From Enoplolaimus lenunculus (Eukaryota > Nematoda > Enoplea > Enoplida > Thoracostomopsidae), in NCBI GenBank assembly GCA_030248215.1, contig JASANG010003691.1, positions 247,501 to 311,500 of the forward strand: a stretch of DNA of 64,000 bases. The letters are read 5' to 3'. The first letter of the stretch is position 1. Each line of letters opens with the position of its first letter. Positions 47,074-55,900 of this stretch are shown here, one piece after another. A model generated the notes under the pieces. It saw only the letters and a program-made list of their open reading frames with translations. It was not told where the DNA came from and searched no databases. The position numbers and the translations under genes are program-made.

Positions 47074-47452
47074 AAAGCGGAATCTCAAGCAAATGTTAAA
47101 ATATTGCACGGTTTTAGCAGTACGATTATTTTATATCCACAACAAAGTGTTGGTGATCCACATATGGTCGGTTCGGTGAATAACCACTGGTTCAATGGCG
47201 TCTTCATAGGGAAAATCATAGAGGCGTCGCGGGATTATACGAGATGGACCTCAGCCGATTGAGTCATGCGGGGCGTCGATGGTGCGCTAGGGAAAATGTG
47301 GCAACTCGCCTAGTTGATAGCGTCGGCCATGAGTAGGGTTTTGCGAAGAACAAAAATTAATAAATTTCCATAAAGCGGAAATAAGTTGTTGTCAGCTTTA
47401 CAATTTTCTTAATGTTTTACTATTAATATTCATGCCTATGAGTATAAAAGTT

Positions 47453-48067
47453 GTGGCACATGTAAACATCAGGGGCGTAACGTTTTTCTGTGGGACTGCA
47501 ATGGAGTAAGCTTAAGGTTTAGAGTATTTTTCTTGCTTGGCTTAGGCTTAGGCTTAGGAATAAGCTCATTCTTACGCTTAGGCTTAGGCTTAGGCTTAGG
47601 AATAAGCTCATTCTTACGCTTAGGCTTAGGCTTAGGAATAAGCTCATTCTTACGCTTAGGCTTAGGCTTAGGAATAAGCTCATTCTTACGTTTAGGCTTA
47701 TGCTTAGGCTTAGGAATAAGCTCATTCTTACGCTTAGGCTTATGCTTAGGCTTAGGAATAAGCTCATTCTGACGCTTAGGCTTAGGCTTAGGAATAAGCT
47801 CATTCTTACGTTTAGGCTTAGGCTTAGGAATAAGCTCATTCTTACGCTTAGGCTTAGGCTTAGGCTTAGGAATAAGCTCATTCTTACGCTTAGGCTTAGG
47901 CTTAGGAATAAGCTCATTCTTACGCTTAGGCTTATGCTTAGGCTTAGGAATAAGCTCATTGTTACGCTTAGGCTTAGGCTTAGGCTTAGGAATAAGCTCA
48001 TTCTTACGCTTAGGCTTAGGCGTATGCTTGTATTAACACTGCTCCGCCCATGTTGTTTACAATCGCC
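47453..48067. mobile_element. Family B element with expanded TTAGGC core
   Basis: Ends GGCACATGTAAACATCAGGG and CATGTTGTTTACAATCGCC. About a dozen repeats of AATAAGCTCATTCTTACG followed by two to four TTAGGC-type units. The largest B copy here. No gene seen from 48068 to 49225. Confidence 0.9.
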
Positions 48068-49015
48068 AAATTTGTCAATGTGGAATCAGAGGTTAAAAAC
48101 CGGTAATAACGTCCGCAGGTTTTGTCAGGAGCCGGAAGTGACACAAAAATACAATAATAATACAAAATTCTGTTGAATTGGCCAGCTTAGACAATAATAC
48201 GCTAAAGTTTCTTCAAAAATTATAATATTTAAGCCTTTTGTTTCGAAATATATCGACGATAATTAAAGCGTTCAAAATTGTCAAAGTTATACAATATTCG
48301 CAACTCACTCTCAGTATTGGTCAATTGCGAACAAACATACTGATTTGTTTATATTTTTTACATAAATACCAAACGTTTCATTAACCCCCCCCCCCATAAT
48401 TTTACAAACGTCCGGTGAAAAGTCTACCCACAGTAGAGACGCGAACTTGCTCCAGAGCCGCAAGCAGACATCGAGTTGTACTTTGATTAACACTCAAAAT
48501 AGAACGCCAAATATAATAATGAATATAGTTGAATTTCAAATGGAAATTAAATATTACACTGAGTTTTCATATACCATAACGAAAATAACTTGAACCAGAA
48601 GGTTAAATTGATTACTGTAATAACGGTTTTAAAATTAAGGTGCAACGGTTTTAAAATTATGCTGCAAACAGTTGTGGTTCAGTATCGTCATTAGCGTAGT
48701 CAGCATAGTAATCAAAGCACAAACATGAAATAATTACATAATAACTGGGTTTCTGAAAACCTACTTAAAGTACAACTTACGTGATAAGTAACTACCTAAC
48801 CATTTTGCTGTTTTTAAAAGCGTACTTTAAGTTAAGTAGATATTTAAGTCGCTGTCCAAACTTCGCATATAACAGATTATCATTTGGTGCATACAAACCT
48901 TGGTCTAACTGAAATTATAGACTCTTGGGCCTCCTTAATATAAAAGCAAAACTATTACTTTCTTGTTATGACAATGTCTGATATTTGGCGTTTATTTGGT
49001 TTTGCTCGGAAATTA

Positions 49016-49053
49016 AGTATTTACTTAAAGTCAGTGACTTAAGTAAATACTTA
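49016..49053. repeat. Near-perfect palindrome
   Basis: AAGTATTTACTTAAAGTCA is followed at once by its near mirror GTGACTTAAGTAAATACTT. Could form a hairpin; similar AGTAAATACT pieces continue to 49080. Confidence 0.7.
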
Positions 49054-49225
49054 CGTATAACTGAAGTAAATACTGAAGTAAGATTTCAGGAACCGAGCCA
49101 ATGAATGTGTTAAATCAAAGTGTATTCGCAACTAAACCCACACCTTCAATTGTTACCTTAGAAATTAATGAATCTAAAACGCTAAGAAATAGTAACATGA
49201 CCCTTATAAATTCAGTTTCACAGTC

Positions 49226-49439
49226 TACACTGTACAAAATGGTGAGTCAAATTGACTCTCTCGGAAATAGGCTTTTTCTGTCTATGCAAACTGAGTCAAA
49301 TTCGACTCCGCCAGAGTCAATCGCGCGACACAGTGAATCGAATTTGATTCTGGTGGAGTCGAATTTGACTCAGTTTGTGTAGTCAGGATAAGCCTATTTT
49401 CGAGAGAGTCAATTTGACTCCCCATTTCTTTGCAGTGTA
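49226..49439. mobile_element. Family D palindromic MITE
   Basis: Ends TACACTGTACAAAATGGTGA and CATTTCTTTGCAGTGTA; arms with CTCTCGGAAATAGGC and GACTCCGCCAGAGTC. Confidence 0.85.
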
Positions 49440-49728
49440 CTAAGATTTTTTAAAATTTATCAAAAAGCTTACAAATCAAACTGATTCGAGAGCCCCAGGG
49501 TAGTGTAGACTGATAGTTCAGGTTCGAAATGAATAAACCCTTCAGCAGGTATAATTTTAATGACCACGCGTAGCGATTGAGAAAACGCTTTTTTTGATAT
49601 TGGGAGGTAATTTAGCCTTCGTCTGAATAAACTTCTGTGATTGGAATATGTTTTTTATAATAAACTTAATCGAATAGACCTATCTCTCTTCCATAGCTTT
49701 GGTTTTGCACTTCTTAGCAATCACACCG

Positions 49729-49946
49729 TACACTGCGAAAAAGATGAGTCAAATTGACTCTCTCCGAAATGGACTCTGCGAAACTACCCAAACTGAGTCA
49801 AATTTGACTCCGCTAGAGTCACGATCGGGGTAATTAAGTCGAACGTTTGTTTCACACGCGGAGTCGAATTCAACTCCGATTGTGTACAGTTTAGTAGAGT
49901 TTATTTTGGAGAGTGTCAATTTGACTCACCATTTTTTTGCAGTGTA
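49729..49946. mobile_element. Family D MITE abutting the esterase stop codon
   Basis: Ends TACACTGCGAAAAAGATGAG and ATTTTTTTGCAGTGTA. Only four bases separate its right edge from the esterase TAG at 49951, so it forms the proximal 3' UTR and holds an AATAAA (minus strand). Confidence 0.85.
49900..49905 (-). promoter_or_regulatory. Candidate poly(A) signal of the esterase gene
   Basis: AATAAA on the minus strand, 46 bases after the stop codon TAG (49951-49953). It lies inside the family D element at 49729-49946. Sister D copies read CCTATTTCGG where this copy has TTTATTTTGG on the plus strand, so the signal seems to have arisen by mutation within the element. Confidence 0.4.
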
Positions 49947-49950
49947 GTCA

Positions 49951-52900
49951 CTAATTAGTATATTCCGCAAGTAGTCGACTACGCTCTGGATCTGAAGCAG
50001 CGTTTTTCCGACGAGCGGACGCTGCAAACAACGCAACGCCCACCAAACTAGCGCAAACAGCTATAATTGCGCCGGCTATAATAACAAGTGGCATAGTTTG
50101 TGGACTTGGATTCAAACTGCGCTGTTTCGTTGGAATTTCTCGGTCAAAACTCCTCGCTGCCATAAAAGATAGCGGCTTGAAATGTGCAAAATTTAACTCA
50201 TTTGTCAAGTTGCTATATTTGGAAATATTTAAATTTGTTGATTGTGACTCAATCAAAGCGTCAACAATATAGTTCCAAAATTGATTCGCTTCGAAATGAT
50301 AAAATTGCTCGTTCGACTGTTTGTCGACGTTAATTCGATAATAGTTAAAGCCAACCGGTGCTTGCAACGGTTTCCACCGCGGTTGCGAACGATTGATCAA
50401 CCGATTGGCAGGTGTTGGATCGCCAAATTGAACAAAATTCGCAAATAGCTCACCGTAAATTTCACCCATTTTACGGTCACGTGCGGTGAAATTTGTGAAA
50501 TACGGTGGAAACCCGAGGATATACGTAATATCTTGGGCGTGCTCAGGCCCTGTGTGCGGATCAGTACCGTCTTTAGGGTAGTCAAACGAGTACAGATAGA
50601 CCGCAGGCGAGCTGACAGCCCGAAACGCCGCAGCATCACGAAATTGTGGTGCGAACATGGACTGGTCGTTCAGGATTGCATTAATTTGTTGATTCCAAAA
50701 CTCAAAATCAGTTGAATTGACTCGGTTATTAGCTAAGTAATTATCTACGTAAAAATAAGCACAAGCTTCAGCGATGGGTTCAGCGTATCGTGTGCCATAA
50801 TCGTACGCCGAAGTATTGCATTGTATTCGGGCCAGTTGTGGTGTTGCTTTTTTGCCATAATTTAAATAGATTTCTTTTGAAACTGTACCCATAATAACAC
50901 GTATTGGATCCCGGTGTTTGGCGAGCGTTTTCGGATCGGATGGAAACGCACCACCGGGGCCATCAACTCGTAAATGCGTAGGGCCATTGAGAGCACGTTC
51001 GCCGTGAGGGTCTATGGCTAAAAACACAAAAAAGTGGTTGATGTCGTGGTATTACTTCAACCAGACTGACTAACCAATATATACCATATGAAACACGGTA
51101 TCATTTAAAATAATTAATTAAAATAAAAATTATAAATTCGTAAACTTTTTACTTCAAAATGGCAAACTGCAGTTGCTGGATTAGTGTAAGTCAGGATACA
51201 ACCAGAGGTGAAAGATATCGGAGCCGGAGCCGAAAGCCAGAGGTGATGTGAAATTATGCAATAAAATGATGGTTAATTAGTTAATTTTAGTCAATATCTG
51301 CAATATGTTGTTAAGTGTTCTTTTGTTTTGCGCTTGTTTTCAGCGAATCTCGGAAATTGTTTCCCCTCAAAATTATGACAAAAGTAAAACAAAACGCGCT
51401 AAAACGGATAAATTTTGGAAAATTAAAGCAAAGTTTTATTACCAAATCTGCCGGAACCTTCGGCAACCAATTCCGCCGGAGCCGGAGGTCGATCCGGTTG
51501 TACCCTGGTGTATATACGCTTTAGTAACACTTCTGTCAGTCAACAAAGCTAGCGTTAAGAATACTAGACAACAGTTGGGTAGTTCAATTTATTGATCAGA
51601 ACTTAGCAAAGATTTCAACTCAATTTGTTGTAATATCTACCCAACATAACTGCCAAAAATACATTTTACTGAAGAATTCTCTCATAGAAATAGATGCTTG
51701 CAATATTCGTACCTTTTGCTTGAAATGTTGCTTGATAAAATGCGAACAATAGCTGCTCAGGTTCAACTTGTTGCATACATTTCATGACCTAAAAGGTATA
51801 ATACTGCAAATCCTGATGTCGGTTAACATTATGACGTTGGTCAATGTAAAAAATAGGGGCGGAACTGTATTATAAGCATATTCCTAAGCCTAAGCCTAAG
51901 CCATAGCCTAAGCCTAAGCGTCAGAATGAGCTTATTCCTAAGCCTAAGCCTTAGCCTAAGCCTAAGCCAAGCAAAAAATTTGTCTAAAGGTTACTCTATT
52001 CTAGTCCCACAGAAAAACGTTCCGCCTTTGATCTTTTTACATGGGCGTTGACATTTACTAGAAATATTTACTCTCGGTCGACATCGACACCTATGATTCA
52101 GATGAATGAGTGCTGCCAAACAAGCGCACTAAGAGCTAAGAGATAGATTTTAAAATTCAACATTCAGTTCAGTTCAACTCAACTTAAGATATAAGTCCAT
52201 TAAAATGATACCAGAAATTCAACAGAAGCTGATGATATTTTAGTTCGCTGGGTTCTACATATTAATTCTACGTTCCGAGTAGCATGGATTGACCTCAATA
52301 CCGAGATGATTTAACAAGGATTCAAGCTTGAAAATCTCAAAGAAAAGCAGTAGCCTAAACAAGCCGAAAGATGTTTTACCTGTTCGAAATTTCCTGTTTC
52401 CCACGACATATTGCGATTGCATCCAACTGTTTGAGCAATGTTTCGATTTGAATCTAAATTTACTTCCGGGTCGACAATTCCTGACGCTGTGCTTGACAAT
52501 GACGTACCACTCATCATTACCGCTTGGTGATATAACCCTTGAAAAATTAATTAATTATACTGTAGTATACTGTAGTGACCCGAATAAGAGGGGGTAATAA
52601 AGAGGGCGTTTCCCATTTTAAGACCCAATCAATAAGAGTCCGTATCCCTAATATATAAAAGTTCGTAAGCAGACAAAGTCCCTAAACCCGTATTAGTCCA
52701 TGAATGTGATTTGTTCCAAATTGCAATGCATAAAATGATTCCAGGGCTAAAAATAACAGTCCGTAATTGAATTACAGGACATACCCTCTAGAGAGGCCAA
52801 ATTTATACCAGTTCCCCTCCTTATTCAGGTCACTACACTGTAAAAAATGAGGAGTCAAATTGACTGTCTTGGAAATAGGGTTTTCCTGACTACACAAACT

Positions 52901-55900
52901 GAGTCAAATTTGACTCCGCCAGAGTCAAATTGGACTCACTGAGCGATTCAGCGAAACGAATTGGACTCTGGCAAAGTCAAATTTGAGTCAGTTTGTGTAG
53001 TCAGGAAAAGCCAATTTCCGAGAGAGTCAATTTGACTGCTTATTTTTACTTTTCGATTTCAGAACGCAAAACAGTAGTTCATCACGGAACCTAACCGAAC
53101 TTGGATTGTGCAAATTGAAAATGCTTTATTGATACACACAGAAATATCGTTTAATCGGACAACTTTCCGTCTCGGATTTGTGACATTCTGACCTTTTGCT
53201 AATGGTGATAGCGTAATTGCAGATACAGCTTGACCGCCTGAACTTTCGCCTTGGATCGTAACTTTGTCAGGATCGCCGCCGAAGTTTCCAATTTCATCGC
53301 GAACCCATTTGAGAGCCAAGATAATATCTGAAATGAAACTGTGTTGCGATATTAAAACGTTATCGCAGTTGTCTTCGATATCCGGTAAATGATCAGGGCG
53401 CAGCGAAAAACACAAACGGAACCGTGTAAATTTTTGCGGTTGCCGTTAGAAAAGTTGGCCAATGGCAAAGAACATGGGCTGAACAGTATTATGAGCATAT
53501 TTCTAAGCCTAAGCCTAAGCCTAAGCGTAAAAATGAGTATATTCCTAAGCCTAAGCCTATTAAGCCAAGCAAAAAAAATTAGTGTAAAGCTTAAGCTTTC
53601 TTTTTGCTAGTCCCACAGAAAAACGTTCCGCTTTTGATCTTTACATGGGCCGAAAAGTTTTAACCTCGCTTGAAAGTCGTCAAATACCCTGGTATGTCTA
53701 TATCTTAATATAGCCCCGCTGTGAAGTATAACAAGTCAGCATGGTGGCACACCCAGACATTTTTGACATGGGGGAGGCGAGTATTCAAATTTTTAACATC
53801 GAGACACCGAAAGTGCAGTTTAGGTTTTAAGGTGAAGAAATATGTGAAATTGCGAGATCAAATGTGCCGCCGCTAAACGGTCGAGATATAGAAACAGAAA
53901 AAAAGACCGAAAAGGTAGAAAACGCATTACTGAATAAAAGCTTTGACGATGTAGATTTCTTACGAAAACATCGCCAGCGAAGCGAGCGAGAAGTTAAACG
54001 TAATTTTACGTCTATAGGATCTTTTGAAATTACTATTGTTGGCTCAAGTAAAGTTACTGTAGCTGACTATTAAGAACGAGCAGAATATGGTTGTTCTACA
54101 AATGAAGCCATTTACATTATTAACATAACACCGCGTTTGGCCATTTTAGCGGCAGTAATTGCAAGTAATTGCCCGACACTAAAAATTTTGTAAGATAAAA
54201 CGAACCTGACCAATTTATTACCAAAATTTTTTTACGCAAACCACAAAACTTCTTACATAATTATTATTCCAAAAGGTGTTCAAAAAGATTAACGATGCTT
54301 TGAAGGATTCTAATTAATGGCGCTGAACGCAAAAACAACCGCAAACTGTAGCGACCCGAATTAGAAGGGGTTCCCATTTTGGGTCCCAATCAATAGGGAT
54401 CCGTATCCCTAATAAAAGTCCGTAAGCGGATAGAGTCGCTAAACACTAATTAGAGTCCGTAAATGTCAATTATCCCTAACTGTAGCGCAAAGATGACTCC
54501 AGGACCAAATTTAAGTTGAGTTCGAAACTTTAAAGCGCGTACTTAAGTTTTGAAAGAACATTCCTAAGTATAACCGTGCATTATCGCTCAAGCTATTCTA
54601 GAAACTTTTCCACCTAGCTTGTAATTCATTGACAACCATTGTGAATGCCCCTTCTGAAAAGTTTCTATCCCCCCTAGCAAGGTGAGCTGGGTACGGGCCT
54701 GCGGTACAGGTTGTAAACTGGTATATGCATTATTTCAAACGGTCTTTAAAAGTGATAATTAAATTGAAATCAGCACAGTTCTCAGAAGCAAAATTTACTC
54801 GTTTTAGTTTAATTGTTTTCAAATTTGAATAGATTGGCTTAGTGTGGAGTAGCTTATTTCAAGCCAGGTTTGCGATAATAAAATGATTTTGTTTTAATAG
54901 ACAATCGACCGACCAATCGTGTTGATGACCGACCACCAAAGCAATAGACAGGGTCGCAGTAGCCACCCCCCATACCCCGCATTTGGCAACAGGGGCCATC
55001 CCAAAGACAGGCCCCACCCTAACAAGATTTTAAACAAAAAATTTGAAAAATATTTTGATCATTGCAAGGTGCCTTCAGCCCGGAATTTTGGGGGCGAGAT
55101 TGTGCAACTGCGCTTAGTTCAAGCAGTAAAGTTATAGAAGAATCCAGCGCACCGCGGTAACCACCTGCCTACTTCCTGGCGGATCTGGCACCTAAACGGG
55201 TCATTCCAGAAGGTTTCTGCAGCATAAAGACTTAGTGTGAACAGTAGACAATTTTAAACTAAAGATCGGCCGTAGCCAAGGGGGAAGGGGGCAGGGGACG
55301 CTCAGCCTCCCCTGGAAAAATCCCCCCATAAAGTTTTCAACCTTGCTTGTAACTCATTGAAAACCCTTGAATGCCCCTCCTGAAGAATTTTTAGCCCTCC
55401 CCCCAGCAAGGTGAGCTGGCTACAGGCCTGCTAAAGACAGATGCCTACAACTATTGAATATTAAGATGCCACCAGCGCAGGCACAACTAAAAGGCAAATT
55501 AATTTTTAACCGTTTGTCGAAACACAAAAACGAACCATGTATTCCTGCGTTGCCTGGCGCATCAACGGATCCGGTACTAAAAAACCCGAACACATTTGTT
55601 CGATAATTAATTACTATCATCGCAATACCACGTCGGACAAAGTTGTCAATCAACACATCGGCACGATAGTCCGATGTTGAACCGAAATCCCAATTGCCAC
55701 CAAATAAATACACCAGAACGGGAAATTTGTATTTTTTGTCATCTGAAATACCGTGGAACAGCTGTTTTGTTTTAACTTGTTTTTTAGTGTATTTTATATT
55801 TGTTGTTTTCATTTTAAATTATGTGTAGCTATCAGGGTGCAATCGGAGGTGAAAAATACCGGAGCCGGAGCCAGAGGTCAACGTAACTTGCCGGAGCCGG

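Noticed and set aside
47453-48067. Chromosome end or interstitial telomere
   Set aside because: TTAGGC tracts are short, interrupted, bounded by TIRs and repeated at many loci, so they are element cores rather than a chromosome end or a fused telomere.
47519-48176. 160-codon Leu/Ser-rich frames that look like membrane segments
   Set aside because: Low-complexity translation of TTAGGC-type repeats in a B element; the same happens at 28256, 44538 and 46729.
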